DNA of 64,000 bases from Paenacidovorax monticola (GTDB lineage Bacteria > Pseudomonadota > Gammaproteobacteria > Burkholderiales > Burkholderiaceae_C). Shown here piece by piece: positions 49,428 to 59,761 of this stretch (the stretch's first letter is position 1; the number at the start of each line of letters is the position of its first letter). Under the pieces are notes generated by a model that was not told where the DNA came from, did not search any database, and was given only the letters and a program-made list of their open reading frames with translations. Position numbers and translations under genes: made by a program. The DNA lies in assembly GCF_014489595.1 (NCBI RefSeq), contig NZ_CP060790.1, positions 1,488,001 through 1,552,000 of the forward strand, in the 5' to 3' direction.

Positions 49428-49682
49428 ATGAAAGAAGGCATCCACCCCAATTACCGCGAAGTGCTGTTCGTTGACCTGTCCAACGGCTTCAAGTTCGTGA
49501 CCCGTTCCTGCGTGAACACCAAGGAAACCGAAACCTTCGAAGGCAAGGAATATCCGCTGTTCAAGCTGGATACCTCCAGCGAGTCGCACCCCTTCTACAC
49601 GGGCACGCAAAAGTCCGTGGACAACATGGGTGGCCGCGTGGAGCGCTTCCGCAACCGTTTCGGCAAGACCGCGGCCAAGTAA
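49428..49682 (+). CDS. rpmE2: Ribosomal protein bL31, type B (zinc-free form)
   Basis: An 84-residue L31 of the B type: [20 protein letters not shown], then the [18 protein letters not shown] signature and [10 protein letters not shown] at the end. It lacks the paired Cys residues that bind zinc in the other form; the family often replaces the zinc form in zinc shortage. A terminator follows at 49729. Confidence 0.95.
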   Translation: MKEGIHPNYREVLFVDLSNGFKFVTRSCVNTKETETFEGKEYPLFKLDTSSESHPFYTGTQKSVDNMGGRVERFRNRFGKTAAK

Positions 49683-49728
49683 GCACGACGCACCCGGACG
49701 GCGGACCATGTTCCGCCGCTTGGAATCA

Positions 49729-49760
49729 GGGCAGCCCGGGCCACCGCGCTGCCCTTTTTC
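49729..49760 (+). terminator. Intrinsic terminator after rpmE2
   Basis: Stem AGGGCAGC / GCTGCCCT with a twelve-base loop and five T residues, 47 bases past the rpmE2 stop. Confidence 0.85.
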
Positions 49761-49859
49761 GTGGGCCCGCCGCCAGGCTGCACCGATAGTCGGCCGAGCA
49801 CCTGCCCCAGGTCCTTTTGCGCTTATTCTCGGGCGCACCTCTCCCTTTCGCCACACCGC

Positions 49860-51558
49860 GTGAACCAGCCCTCCCCCGCCATCGTCCCCCAGAGCGCCGT
49901 ACGGACCCTGCCCCGCTGGGCCCTGCTGCTGCTGTGCCTGGCCTACGCGGTGCCCGGCTTCGTGGGGCGGGACCCGTGGAAGAACGCCGACGTGACGGCC
50001 TTCGGCTACATGCTGGAACTCGCCCAGGGCCGCACGCCCTGGGTCTCGCCCCTGCTGGGCGGCATGGCCCCGAGACCGACGGCCTGCTGCCCTACTGGCT
50101 CGGTGCCTGGGCGCTGCAGTGGACGCCGGCGGGCCTGTCGCCCGCGCTGGCCGCGCGCCTGCCCTTCATGGCGCTGCTGATCGTCACCCTGGTGGCCGCC
50201 TGGTACGGCGTGTACTACCTGGCGCGCAGCCCCGGCGCCCAGCCCGTGGCCTTCGCATTCGGCGGCGAGGCGCGGCCCACCGATTACGCGCGCGCCATGG
50301 CGGACGGCGGCCTGCTCGCCTTCATCGCATGCCTGGGCCTGGCACAGCTGTCGCATGAAATCACGAGCTACCTGACCCAGCTGGCCTTCACCACGCTGGT
50401 GTTCTTCGCGGCGGCGGCCATGCCGCACCGCACCCGCGCGCCGGCCATCGCCCTGCCCCTGGGCCTGGGCGGTCTGGTGCTCAGCGGGGCGCCCACGGTG
50501 GCGGCCCTGCTGGGCAGCGGCTGCGCGGTGCTGGCGCTGTTCGCCCCCGCGGACACGGCCGACCGGCGCCGCTCCTGGGCGCTGGCCTGGCTGGCTGCCG
50601 TGCTGGCCAGCGCCGTGCTGGCCTGGGCGCTGGACCTGTGGCGCTGGCGCATCGAGATTCCGCAGGAGCCAGGCGAGTACGGCGCCAGCATGCTGCGCCT
50701 GCTGGTCTGGTTCGGCTGGCCCGCCTGGCCCCTGGCATTGTGGACGCTGTGGCGCTGGCGCCGCCAGCTCGCCAGCCGCCACGGCCACCGCCACCTGCTG
50801 CTGCCGCTGTGGTTCCTGCTCGTGACCCTGGGCGCCACGCTCACCACCCAGCCCGCCGACCGCGCCCTGCTGCTGGGCCTGCCGGCGCTGGCCACGCTCG
50901 CGGCCTTCGCCCTGCCCACGCTCACGCGCAGCATCGCCGCACTGATCGACTGGTTCACGCTGCTGTTCTTCAGCATCCTCGCCATCACGATCTGGGTGAT
51001 CTGGCTGTCGCTGCAGACGGGCATTCCGGCCAAGCCCGCCGCGAACATCGCGCGCCTGGCGCCGGGCTTCGAGCCCCAGTTCTCGGTGCTGGCGCTGGCC
51101 GTGGCGCTGGCGGCCACGGCCGCGTGGTGCGCCCTGGTGTGGTGGCGCGCCTCGCGCAACCGCGCGGCCATCTGGAAGAGCCTGGTGCTGCCCGCCAGCG
51201 GTGCCACGCTGGGCTGGCTGCTGCTCATGACGCTGGGGCTGCCGCTGCTGGACTACGCGCGCAGCTACGCCCCCCAGGTGCGCCAGGTGGTGGCCGCCCT
51301 GGGCCCCGCGCCTGGCTGCGTGCTCACCCACGGGCTGAGCCGCCCCAGGTGGCGGCCCTGCAGTACCACGGCCAGCTCGACCTGCGCACCGACGCGACGC
51401 GCCCGCTGGCCGACTGCGCCTGGCTGGCCGTGAGCAGCAACACGGGCGACATGCCCGACGACCTGGACATGCCCGTGCGCTGGCGCCTGCACGCCAACAT
51501 CCAGCGCCCCACCGACAAGAGCGAACGCCTGCTGCTGCTGCGCCGGATGGACGACTGA
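49860..51558 (+). CDS. Polytopic glycosyltransferase-like membrane protein (frame broken twice)
   Basis: About 566 residues with ten or more membrane segments, GTG start at 49860. The first periplasmic loop holds FVGRDPWKNADVTAFGYMLE and then PETDGLLPYWLGAWALQW, a pattern seen in ArnT/PMT-type (GT39/GT83) enzymes that use lipid-linked sugars; the DPWKNAD acidic pair is a candidate catalytic site. The frame breaks at CCCC runs 50068-50071 (GGMAP/ETDG) and 51343-51346 (GLSRP/QVAALQYHGQ). One C added to each restores the full protein. It overlaps the MATE gene start by one base (TGATG). Confidence 0.75.
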
Positions 51559-52901
51559 TGTCGTCGGAGCTGTCCACCATGTCGCGGCACGCGGCGACGG
51601 TGCTCGCGGGCCAGCTGGCCGTGATGGCCTTCGGCGTGACCGACACCATCGTGGCGGGCCGCCACGCGCAGGAGTCGCTCGCGGCGCTCTCGGTCGGTTC
51701 GGCCATCTTCATCAGCGTGTACGTGGCCCTCATGGGGGTGCTGCAGGCGCTGCTGCCCGTGTGGGCCGAGCAGCGCGGCGCGCGCAACCCCGAGGGCATC
51801 GGCCGCTCGCTGCGCCAGTCGCTCTACCTGTGCGCGCTCGCCTGCGCGCTGGGCATGGCCATCCTGCTGTCGCCGGGCGCGGTGCTGCGCTGGACCGAGG
51901 TGCCGCCGGCCTTGCAGGGCGAGGTACGGCGCTACCTGGCCGTGCTCGCGCTGGCGCTGCCGCCGGCCCTGCTGTTCCGCGTCTACAGCACGCTCAACCA
52001 GGCCCTGGGGCGCCCGCAGCTCGTGACCTGGCTGCAGGTGGCCTCGCTGGCCGTCAAGATCCCGCTCTCGGCCTGGTTCACCTTCGGCGGCGCAGGGCTG
52101 CCCGCCCAAGGCGCCGTGGGCTGCGCCTGGGCCACCCTGGTGGTGAACTACACCATGCTGGGACTGGCCCTGTGGCTGCTGCGCACGCAGGACCTGTACG
52201 CGCCGCTCGCCATCTGGCGGCGCATGGAGCGCCCCGACTGGCGCCAGATCGGCGGCTTCGCGCGCCTGGGGCTGCCTGCGGGCCTGGCCATCCTCGTGGA
52301 GGTGACCTCGTTCACGCTCATGGCGCTGTTCATCGCGCGCCAGGGCACGCTGTCCTCGGCCAGCCACCAGATCGCGGCCAACCTCACGGCGGTGCTCTAC
52401 ATGGTGCCGCTGTCGCTCGGCATCGCCGCGAGCGCGCGCGTGAGCTACTGGCGCGGCGCGGGCGACGAGGCGCGCGCGCGCCACGTGGGCTGGATGGGAT
52501 TTCAGCTCGCCGCGCTCATGGGGTGTGCGCTAGCCGCTATTCTTTTCATAGCAAAAGACCACCTTGCGTCCCTGTACTCCAGCAGCGCCGACGTGGTGGC
52601 CCTCACCACGGGGCTGCTGGGCTGGGTGGCGGCCTACCATGTGGCCGATGCCGTGCAGACCCTGTGCGTCTTCGTGCTGCGCAGCTACCGCATCACCGTG
52701 GCCCCGCTGGTGACCTACTGCACGCTGCTGTGGGGCGCGGGGCTGGCCGGCGGCTATGCGCTCGCCTACCAGGGCTGGGGGCCATGGAGCGGCCAGGCCG
52801 CCACGCCCGTGCCGTTCTGGGCCGCCAGCGCGCTCGCGCTGGCCGTGACGGCGGTGCTGTTCGCGGCCATGCTCGCGCGGGCGCTCAGGCCTGCGCGATA
52901 G
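51558..52901 (+). CDS. MATE family efflux transporter
   Basis: A 447-residue transporter with 12 membrane segments in two halves, as in NorM. Features include GQLAVMAFGVTDTIVAGRHA at the start, FISVYVALMGVLQALLPVWA, and GFARLGLPAGLAILVEVTSF at the start of the second half. It probably exports cationic drugs using Na+ or H+. A stretch at 52527-52556 (GCGCTAGCCGCTATTCTTTT CATAGC) looks like a piece of the dispersed repeat read in frame as ALAAILFIAK. It overlaps the convergent phoR by 17 bases. Confidence 0.9.
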   Translation: MSSELSTMSRHAATVLAGQLAVMAFGVTDTIVAGRHAQESLAALSVGSAIFISVYVALMGVLQALLPVWAEQRGARNPEGIGRSLRQSLYLCALACALGMAILLSPGAVLRWTEVPPALQGEVRRYLAVLALALPPALLFRVYSTLNQALGRPQLVTWLQVASLAVKIPLSAWFTFGGAGLPAQGAVGCAWATLVVNYTMLGLALWLLRTQDLYAPLAIWRRMERPDWRQIGGFARLGLPAGLAILVEVTSFTLMALFIARQGTLSSASHQIAANLTAVLYMVPLSLGIAASARVSYWRGAGDEARARHVGWMGFQLAALMGCALAAILFIAKDHLASLYSSSADVVALTTGLLGWVAAYHVADAVQTLCVFVLRSYRITVAPLVTYCTLLWGAGLAGGYALAYQGWGPWSGQAATPVPFWAASALALAVTAVLFAAMLARALRPAR

Positions 52902-54264
52902 CGGGCGCGGCGGCGGGGGCCTCTAGCACGGCCACGGCGCCACGCAGGCGGCTGGCCGGGAAGGTCACCGAGAACACCGAGCCCTTGCCCACCACGCTGG
53001 CGATGTCGAGCACGGCCCCATGGCGCTGCAGTGCGTGCTTGACGATGGCCAGGCCCAGCCCGGTGCCCCCGGTTTCGCGCGAGCGGCTGCGGTCCACGCG
53101 GTAGAAGCGCTCGGTGAGCCGTGGCAGGTGCACGGCGTCGATGCCCGGGCCCGTGTCGCGCACCGAGAAGCGCGCCGCGCCGTCGGGCAGCGCCTGCCAG
53201 TCCACCGTGATCGTGCCGCCGGCCGGCGTGTAGCGCACGGCGTTGCTGATGAGGTTGGACAGCGCGCTCTGCAGCTCGGCCGGCACGCCAGCGATCTCGC
53301 CGAGCTGGCGCATCCGCTCGTCGGAGGGAAAGTACAGCGTCTGCGTGGCCGGCTGCCCCTGCGTGAGCAGCAGCGAGAGCGCGCGCCCCTCTTCCTCGCA
53401 GCGCTGCAGCAGGGTGCGCACGGGAGTCCACTCCGCCATGCCGGGCAGTGGGCTGCCCTCCATGCGCGAGAGCGTGAGCAGGCCCTGCACCACGCTTTGC
53501 ATGCGCGCGGCCTGCTGGGCCATCATGCCCAGGTAGCGGGCCCGCTCGTCGGTGGACAGCTGCAGCGTCTGCAGCGTCTCGATGAAGCCCGTGAGCACGG
53601 TGAGCGGCGTGCGGATCTCGTGCGACACGTTGGCCACGAAGTCGCGCCGCATGGCCTCGGCCTGCTCCAGCGCCGTCACGTCGCGCGACAGCAGCAGCTT
53701 GCGGCCGTCGCCGTAGGGGTGCAGGTGCACCGAGATCTTGACCGGGCGCGAGGCCGTGCTCTCGCGCCCGAGCAGCACCACGTCGTGCGAGAAGTCGCGG
53801 CCCGCGTAGTAGGCGGTGAACTGGGGGTCGCGCACGAGGTTGCCGATGGACTGCATCACGTCGCGTTCGGCATCGAAGCCGAACTGGCTCGCCGCGATCT
53901 GGTTGCACCACTCGATGTGCCCCTCGGCGTCGAGCAGCACCACGCCGTTGGGCGTGGCCTGCAGCGCGGCCAGGATCTCCTGCAGTCGCCCGTCGCTGGC
54001 CTGCACCAGTTGCTCGCGCTGGCGCAGCAGGCGCCGCACGCGGTCGCCGGCCTCGCCCCACAGGCCGTTCATGCGGGGCGCCCGGGCCAGGTCGCCGTCG
54101 CGCAGCCAGCGAACCACATGCATGCCGCGCAGGGTGTCCCAGACGAACCATCCCCAGGATGCGATGGCCGCCCCCAGCGCGGCGCCCCAGGGGCCGGCGC
54201 GCCACCACCCGAGGGCTCCGCCGACGATCTGGACCAGGAGGAAATACGAAAAGCGCCAAAGCAT
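52885..54264 (-). CDS. phoR: Phosphate regulon sensor histidine kinase PhoR
   Basis: A 459-residue kinase: N-terminal membrane hairpin (FSYFLLVQIVGGALGWW, ALGAAIASWGWFVWD), PAS domain (ILAALQATPNGVVLLDAEGH), HisKA with the phospho-His box RRDFVANVSHEIRTPLTVL, and HATPase with NLISNAVRYTPAG, FSVRDTGPGID and GGTGLGLAIVKHAL. It phosphorylates PhoB when phosphate is low. ATG 54264 was preferred to TTG 54294. A terminator hairpin sits between phoB and this gene. Confidence 0.93.
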   Translation of the reverse strand: MLWRFSYFLLVQIVGGALGWWRAGPWGAALGAAIASWGWFVWDTLRGMHVVRWLRDGDLARAPRMNGLWGEAGDRVRRLLRQREQLVQASDGRLQEILAALQATPNGVVLLDAEGHIEWCNQIAASQFGFDAERDVMQSIGNLVRDPQFTAYYAGRDFSHDVVLLGRESTASRPVKISVHLHPYGDGRKLLLSRDVTALEQAEAMRRDFVANVSHEIRTPLTVLTGFIETLQTLQLSTDERARYLGMMAQQAARMQSVVQGLLTLSRMEGSPLPGMAEWTPVRTLLQRCEEEGRALSLLLTQGQPATQTLYFPSDERMRQLGEIAGVPAELQSALSNLISNAVRYTPAGGTITVDWQALPDGAARFSVRDTGPGIDAVHLPRLTERFYRVDRSRSRETGGTGLGLAIVKHALQRHGAVLDIASVVGKGSVFSVTFPASRLRGAVAVLEAPAAAPAIAQA

Positions 54265-54292
54265 GCGGGCGTCCGGTTTGCGGTCTTCAATC

Positions 54293-54322
54293 AAAAAAGG
54301 GCAGATCCCGTGGAATCTGCCC
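54293..54322 (-). terminator. Intrinsic terminator in the phoB-phoR gap
   Basis: On the minus strand GGGCAGAT, loop of eight bases, ATCTGCCC, then six T residues. It lies 60 bases past the phoB stop and 29 bases before the phoR start, so only part of the pst-phoB transcription should continue into phoR. Confidence 0.8.
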
Positions 54323-54382
54323 CGGCATGCTGCTCCGCGATGGCCCCATGGACAAGTCCAGAGCGGTGCAGTGCGTCGGGCT

Positions 54383-55090
54383 TCAGGCCTGCATCAGGGC
54401 CTGGGGCTGACCGGTGAGGCGGTAGCCCGCGCCGCGCACGGTCTCCACCATCACGCCGGCGGTGCCCAGCGCCTCGCGCAGGCGCTTCACATGCACGTCC
54501 ACCGTGCGCTCCTCGATGAAGACATGGTCGCCCCACACCTTATCAAGCAGCTGCGAGCGGCTGTGCACGCGCTCGGAGTGCTTCATGAGGAAGTGCAGCA
54601 GCTTGAACTCGGTGGGCCCCACCTTGAGCTGCTGGCCCTGGAAGGTCACGCGGTAGGTGGCGGCGTCGAGCACCAGCTCGCCGATGGTCACGCTGTCGCT
54701 TACCTGCTCGGGCGCGCGGCGGCGCAGCACGGCGCGGATGCGCGCGAGCAGCTCCTGCGTGGAGAAGGGCTTGGTAATGTAGTCGTCGGCGCCGGCGTCC
54801 AGCCCCGCCACCTTGTCGGGCTCGTCGCCGCGCGCGGTGAGCATGAGGATGGGAATGGGCTTGGTGCGGCTGTCCGCGCGCCACTTGCGCGCCAGTTGCA
54901 GGCCGCTCTGGCCCGGCAGCATCCAGTCAAGCAGGATCACGTCGGGCAGCACGGCATCGAGCTCGCGCTGCGCCGACTCGCCATCCTCCGACCAGATCGG
55001 CGCGAAGCCGTTGTGGCGCAGGTTCACGGCGATCAGCTCGGCGATCGCGGGTTCATCCTCGACGATGAGAACACGGGGTAGTTTTTTCAT
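54383..55090 (-). CDS. phoB: Phosphate regulon response regulator PhoB
   Basis: A 235-residue OmpR-type regulator. The receiver holds VLIVEDEPAIAELIAVNLRH, the phospho-Asp site VILLDWMLPGQSGLQLAR and KPFSTQELLARIRAVLRR; the winged helix has GPTEFKLLHFLMKHSERVHS and ERTVDVHVKRLREAL. It binds Pho boxes such as the two near 59.7 kb. ATG 55090 begins MKKLPRVLIVEDE. It follows phoU by 16 bases. Confidence 0.95.
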   Translation of the reverse strand: MKKLPRVLIVEDEPAIAELIAVNLRHNGFAPIWSEDGESAQRELDAVLPDVILLDWMLPGQSGLQLARKWRADSRTKPIPILMLTARGDEPDKVAGLDAGADDYITKPFSTQELLARIRAVLRRRAPEQVSDSVTIGELVLDAATYRVTFQGQQLKVGPTEFKLLHFLMKHSERVHSRSQLLDKVWGDHVFIEERTVDVHVKRLREALGTAGVMVETVRGAGYRLTGQPQALMQA

Positions 55091-55106
55091 CTCGCGGTCC
55101 AGGCTT

Positions 55107-55808
55107 TCACAACACGGCGGACTCGATCTCGTCGAGGGCCGTGTGGCGCACATCCTTGCCCTTGACGAGGTAGATGATCAATTCAGCCACATTTTTCGAA
55201 TGATCGCCAATGCGCTCGATGGCCTTGGCCAGGAACAGCAGGTCCAGGCTCGCGGAGATGGTGCGTGGGTCTTCCATCATGTAGGTGATGAGCTTGCGCA
55301 CGAAGCCGTCGAACTCCTTGTCGATGAGGTCGTCCTCCTTGAGGATGGCCACAGCCGCCTTGGTGTCGAGGCGCGCGAATGCGTCGAGCGCCTTGCGCAG
55401 CAGGCCCGAGGCGAGATCGGCCGCCACGCGCAGGTCGCTCGACGGCAGCGAGCGCGCCGCGCCGCTCTCGATGATGGACTTGACCATGCGTGCCATCTTG
55501 TTGGCCTCGTCGCCCATGCGTTCGAGGTTCGCCGTGGCCTTGGAGAACGCGATCAAGAGGCGCAGGTCGCGCGCCGTGGGCTGGCGCCGCGCGATGATGG
55601 ACGACAACTCGTGGTCAATCTCGACCTCCATCGCGTTCACGCGGTGCTCGATGGCCTCGACCTGGTCGGCGGCCTCCACGCTGAACTGCGAGAGCGCGTA
55701 CACCGCCTGGCGGATCTGCGATTCGACCAGGCCGCCCAGCTCCATGACGCGGGCCGAGACGTTGTTGAGTTCGCTGTCGAACTGGGAGGAAAGGTGTTTT
55801 TCGGGCAT
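55107..55808 (-). CDS. phoU: Phosphate signalling regulator PhoU
   Basis: A 233-residue all-helical protein with two PhoU repeats: HLSSQFDSELNNVSARVMEL at the start, LIAFSKATANLERMGDEANK closing the first and LLFLAKAIERIGDHSKNVAE closing the second, each with the E..GD...N metal-binding pattern. It links the PstSCAB transporter to PhoR and damps the response. It lies between pstB and phoB on the same strand. Confidence 0.95.
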   Translation of the reverse strand: MPEKHLSSQFDSELNNVSARVMELGGLVESQIRQAVYALSQFSVEAADQVEAIEHRVNAMEVEIDHELSSIIARRQPTARDLRLLIAFSKATANLERMGDEANKMARMVKSIIESGAARSLPSSDLRVAADLASGLLRKALDAFARLDTKAAVAILKEDDLIDKEFDGFVRKLITYMMEDPRTISASLDLLFLAKAIERIGDHSKNVAELIIYLVKGKDVRHTALDEIESAVL

Positions 55809-55843
55809 CTCAGTGCTCCTTGTGATCTTGTCGGTCGAAACGA

Positions 55844-56629
55844 TCAGCCGAAACGGCCGGTGATGTAATCCTCGGTTTCCTTGCGCTGGGGCTTGAAGAA
55901 CATCTGTTCGGTCTCGCCAAACTCCACCAGATCGCCAAGGTACATGTAGGCGGTGTAGTCGCTGCAGCGCGCGGCCTGCTGCATGTTGTGGGTCACGATG
56001 ACCACGGTGTACTCGTTCTTCAGCTCGGCGATCAGTTCCTCGACCTTGGCCGTGGAGATCGGGTCGAGCGCCGAACACGGCTCGTCGAGCAGCAGCACCT
56101 CGGGCTTGATGGCAATGCCGCGCGCGATGCACAGGCGCTGCTGCTGTCCGCCCGACAGGCCCGAGCCGCTCTGGTGCAGCTTGTCCTTGACCTCGCTCCA
56201 CAGCGCGGCCTTGCGCAGCGCCCATTCCACGCGGTCGTCCATGTCGGTGGCGCTGAGGCTCTCGAACAGCTTCACGCCGAAGGCGATGTTGTCGTAGATC
56301 GACATGGGGAACGGCGTGGGCTTCTGGAACACCATGCCGACCTTGGCGCGGATCAGCGCCACGTCCTGCTTGCTGGTGAGCAGGTTCTCGCCGTCGAGCA
56401 TGATCTGGCCTTCCGCGCGCTGCTCGGGGTACAGCTCGAACATGCGGTTGAAGGTGCGCAGCAGCGTGGACTTGCCGCAGCCCGAGGGACCGATGAAGGC
56501 CGTGACCTTCTTCTCGGGGATGTCGAGGTTGATGCCCTTGAGGGCGTGGAACTTGCCGTAGTAGAAGTTCAGATCACGCACCGTGATCTTGGACGCGCCG
56601 CCGGGCACGACGTTCTTGGTGGTCGTCAT
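55844..56629 (-). CDS. pstB: Phosphate ABC transporter ATP-binding protein PstB
   Basis: A 261-residue ABC ATPase: Walker [20 protein letters not shown]-loop [15 protein letters not shown], signature [16 protein letters not shown] and Walker [16 protein letters not shown]. It powers phosphate uptake through PstC and PstA at the inner membrane. It follows pstA by 12 bases. Confidence 0.96.
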   Translation of the reverse strand: MTTTKNVVPGGASKITVRDLNFYYGKFHALKGINLDIPEKKVTAFIGPSGCGKSTLLRTFNRMFELYPEQRAEGQIMLDGENLLTSKQDVALIRAKVGMVFQKPTPFPMSIYDNIAFGVKLFESLSATDMDDRVEWALRKAALWSEVKDKLHQSGSGLSGGQQQRLCIARGIAIKPEVLLLDEPCSALDPISTAKVEELIAELKNEYTVVIVTHNMQQAARCSDYTAYMYLGDLVEFGETEQMFFKPQRKETEDYITGRFG

Positions 56630-56641
56630 GAAGTGTCTTTC

Positions 56642-57523
56642 TTACTTTTGGCGCGTGAGCACGCGCGCCAGGATGTTGAGGCCCAGGACCGCCACGGTGA
56701 TCAGGAACACGCCGGCCCAGGCCAGCTGCTGCCAGTTCTCGTAGGGGCTCATAGCGAACTTGAAGATGGTCACGGGCAGGCTGGCCATGGGCTTGGACAG
56801 GTCCGCGTTCCAGAACTGGTTGTTGAGCGCGGTGAACAGCAGCGGCGCCGTCTCGCCCGCGATGCGCGCCACGGCCAGCAGCACACCCGTGATGACGCCG
56901 GCGCGCGCCGCGCGCAGCGTGATCAGGATGATGACCTTCCACTTGGGCGTGCCGAGGGCGTAGGCCGCCTCGCGCAGGCTCGCGGGCACCAGGGCCAGCA
57001 TGTTCTCGGTGGTGCGGATCACCACGGGGATCACGATCAGCGCCAGCGCCAGGATCCCCGCGTAGCCCGAGAAGCTCTTGAACCGCGCCACGACCACCGC
57101 GTACACGAACAGGCCGATCACGATGCTGGGCGCCGACAGCAGGATGTCGTTGACGAAGCGCGTGGTGGACGCCAGCCAGCCGCGCGTGTCGTACTCGGCC
57201 AGGTACACCCCGGCCATGATGCCGATGGGCGTGCCCACGAAGGTGGCCAGCAGCACCATCACGAACGAGCCGAAGATGGCGTTGGAGATGCCCCCCGCCT
57301 CGTTGGGCGGCGGCGTCATCTGCGTGAACAGCGCCACGCTCAGGCCGCCCAGGCCCAGGCGGATGGTTTCCCACAGGATCCAGATCAGCCAGAACACGCC
57401 GAACACCATGGCCGCCAGGGACAGCGTGAGGGCGATCTGGTTGACCCGCTTGCGCGCTACATAGCGCTGGCGGCGCTGCTCGGCCAGGGCGGCGGCGGCG
57501 ATGAGGTGTTGAGAGGTCGTCAT
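56642..57523 (-). CDS. pstA: Phosphate ABC transporter permease PstA
   Basis: A 293-residue permease with six membrane segments and the binding-protein-dependent permease domain; typical stretches are [39 protein letters not shown] and [17 protein letters not shown]. Its ATG overlaps the pstC stop (ATGA at 57520). Confidence 0.95.
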   Translation of the reverse strand: MTTSQHLIAAAALAEQRRQRYVARKRVNQIALTLSLAAMVFGVFWLIWILWETIRLGLGGLSVALFTQMTPPPNEAGGISNAIFGSFVMVLLATFVGTPIGIMAGVYLAEYDTRGWLASTTRFVNDILLSAPSIVIGLFVYAVVVARFKSFSGYAGILALALIVIPVVIRTTENMLALVPASLREAAYALGTPKWKVIILITLRAARAGVITGVLLAVARIAGETAPLLFTALNNQFWNADLSKPMASLPVTIFKFAMSPYENWQQLAWAGVFLITVAVLGLNILARVLTRQK

Positions 57524-58545
57524 GCGCGGGCTCCTTCACCCTTCTTGAGGCGCGTGAGCAGCACCTTGGACAGGGCCAGCACCACGAAGGTGATGAAGAA
57601 CAGCACCAGGCCCAGGTAGATCAACGACGCCTGGTGCAGGCCCTCGCCCGCCTCGGCGAACTCGTTGGCCAGCGCCGAAGTGATGCTGTTGGCGGCCTCG
57701 AAGACCGACAGCGAATTGAGCTGGTTCATGTTGCCGATCACGAAGGTGACGGCCATGGTCTCGCCCAGCGCGCGGCCCAGGCCCAGCATGATGCCGCCCA
57801 GCACACCCGTCTTGGTGTAGGGCAGCACCACCTTCCAGACCACCTCCCAGGTGGTGGAGCCCAGGCCGTAGGCCGACTCCTTGAGCAGGGCCGGCGTGAC
57901 CTCGAACACATCGCGCATCACGGCCGCGATGAAAGGAATGATCATGATGGCGAGGATGATCCCCGCCGACAGGATGCCGATGCCCACCGGGGGGCCCGAC
58001 ACCAGCGCGCCCAGGTAGGGCACGCCGCCCAGCAGCGACTGCAGCGGCTGCTGCACGTACTGGGCCAGCAGAGGGCCGAACACCATTAGGCCCCACATGC
58101 CGTACACGATGGAGGGCACCGCAGCCAGCAGTTCGATGGCCGTGCCCAGCGGACGCTTGAGCCATGCGGGCGACAGTTCGGTCAGGAACAGCGCAATGCC
58201 GAAGCTCACGGGCACCGCGACGATGAGCGCGATGGCCGAGGTGGCCAGCGTGCCGTAGATCATCACCAGGCCGCCGTACTCGTTCTGCACGGGGTCCCAC
58301 ACGCTGCTGGCGAGGAAGCCCACGCCGTATTTCTCGATCGACGGCCATGCGCCGATCACGAGGGAGACCAGGATGCCCAGCAGCAAGGCCAGGGTCAACA
58401 GGGCTGCGCCGCGCGCCAGCCAACCAAACAATCGGTCCGCCACCACGCCGGACAGCAGCGGGGTGCGGGGGGGAGGTGTGGTCCGCTGTGAGCCTGGCTC
58501 CACCTCGCGGGATGGTGCCTGACGGACTGGCAACGTAGTGGACAC
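57520..58545 (-). CDS. pstC: Phosphate ABC transporter permease PstC
   Basis: A 341-residue permease with six membrane segments: [20 protein letters not shown] near the N-terminus, [20 protein letters not shown] and [20 protein letters not shown] later. The start was set at GTG 58545 ([10 protein letters not shown]) after AAAGG; GTG 58584 would add 13 residues. It is 63 bases after pstS. Confidence 0.93.
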   Translation of the reverse strand: MSTTLPVRQAPSREVEPGSQRTTPPPRTPLLSGVVADRLFGWLARGAALLTLALLLGILVSLVIGAWPSIEKYGVGFLASSVWDPVQNEYGGLVMIYGTLATSAIALIVAVPVSFGIALFLTELSPAWLKRPLGTAIELLAAVPSIVYGMWGLMVFGPLLAQYVQQPLQSLLGGVPYLGALVSGPPVGIGILSAGIILAIMIIPFIAAVMRDVFEVTPALLKESAYGLGSTTWEVVWKVVLPYTKTGVLGGIMLGLGRALGETMAVTFVIGNMNQLNSLSVFEAANSITSALANEFAEAGEGLHQASLIYLGLVLFFITFVVLALSKVLLTRLKKGEGARA

Positions 58546-58608
58546 TTCTGCGCCTTTGTCGAAATGGGATGGGGCGGCCGGCACGCCAGGCGCCGGCCTG
58601 GCCTCAGG

Positions 58609-59649
58609 TTACTTCAGTGCGATGGCCTTGCCCGAGGTGTCCTTGATGTCGCCCCAGGATTTGATGATCACGCTCTTCACGCTGTCGGGCATGGGCACGT
58701 AGTCCAGGTCCGAGGCGGTCTTGTCGCCCGACTTGTAGGCCCACTCGAAGAACTTCAGCGAGGTGGCGGCCTGGGCCGGCTTGTCCTGAGCCTTCTGCAT
58801 CAGGATGAAGGTAGCGCCGGTGATGGGCCAGGAACCCTTGCCGGGCTGGTTCGTCAGGATCTGGTAGAAGCTCTTGGCCCAGTCGGCGCCGGCGGCGGCG
58901 GACTTGAACGCGGCGTCATCGGGAGACACGAAGGCGCCTTCGGCGTTCTGCAGCTGCACGTAGGTCAGCTTGTTCTGCTTCACATAGGCGTACTCGACGT
59001 AGCCGATCGAGTTGGGCAGGCGGCCCACGAAGGCGGCCACGCCCTCGTTGCCCTTGCCACCCGCGCCGGTGGGCCAGTTCACGGCAGTGCCTTCGCCTAC
59101 CTTGGACTTCCACTCGGCGTTCACCTTGCTCAGGTAGTTCGTGAAGATGAAGCTGGTGCCGGAACCGTCGGCGCGGCGCACCGGGGCAATGGCGGCGTCG
59201 GGCAGGGCCACTCCGGGGTTCAGCGCCTTGATGGCGGCATCGCTCCAGTTGGTGATCTTGCCCAGGTAGATGTCGCCCAGCACCTGGCCGCTCAGCTTGA
59301 TCTGGCCGGCAGCGATGCCCTTGATGTTGACCACGGGCACCACGCCGCCGATCACGGTGGGAAACTGCACCAGGCCCTTCTTGGCCAGGTCCTCATCCTT
59401 CAGGGGCGCGTCGGAAGCGCCGAAGTCCACCGTCTTGGCCTCGATCTGGCGCAGGCCAGCGCCCGAGCCCACGGACTGGTAGTTGATCTTCACGCCGGTG
59501 GCCTTGTTGTAGTCGGCGGCCCACTTGGAGTACAGGGGAGCCGGGAAGCTGGCGCCGGCACCGGTGGCTTCCTGCTGAGCCCAAGCGCCCGACAGCGCGC
59601 CCGCAGACAACACACCAGACACCAGCACTCGAATCACGGACAGTTTCAT
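58609..59649 (-). CDS. pstS: Phosphate-binding periplasmic protein PstS
   Basis: A 346-residue phosphate receptor. The signal peptide is MKLSVIRVLVSGVLSAGALS ending AWAQ; the mature protein begins QEATGAGASFPAPLYSKW, a PstS hallmark, with INYQSVGSGAGLRQIEA and RRADGSGTSFIFTNYLSKV as phosphate-binding loops. First gene of the pst operon, preceded by a Pho box with a TAGAGT -10 ten bases downstream of it. Confidence 0.96.
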   Translation of the reverse strand: MKLSVIRVLVSGVLSAGALSGAWAQQEATGAGASFPAPLYSKWAADYNKATGVKINYQSVGSGAGLRQIEAKTVDFGASDAPLKDEDLAKKGLVQFPTVIGGVVPVVNIKGIAAGQIKLSGQVLGDIYLGKITNWSDAAIKALNPGVALPDAAIAPVRRADGSGTSFIFTNYLSKVNAEWKSKVGEGTAVNWPTGAGGKGNEGVAAFVGRLPNSIGYVEYAYVKQNKLTYVQLQNAEGAFVSPDDAAFKSAAAGADWAKSFYQILTNQPGKGSWPITGATFILMQKAQDKPAQAATSLKFFEWAYKSGDKTASDLDYVPMPDSVKSVIIKSWGDIKDTSGKAIALK

Positions 59650-59700
59650 GGAGAGACCTCTTGGGTTGAGAAAGCGATGAGGCAACTCTAGAAGTGCTTT

Positions 59701-59718
59701 GTGACATCAATGTGACAG
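59701..59718 (-). promoter_or_regulatory. Pho box of pstS
   Basis: On the minus strand CTGTCAC-ATTG-ATGTCAC, two seven-base direct repeats with a four-base spacer, as PhoB needs. A -10 TAGAGT (59690-59685) follows after ten bases, the normal PhoB promoter layout. Confidence 0.85.
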
Positions 59719-59761
59719 CAAATTGGCCTGTCACAAAGCCGGGACGCGGGTTTGCTCGCCG

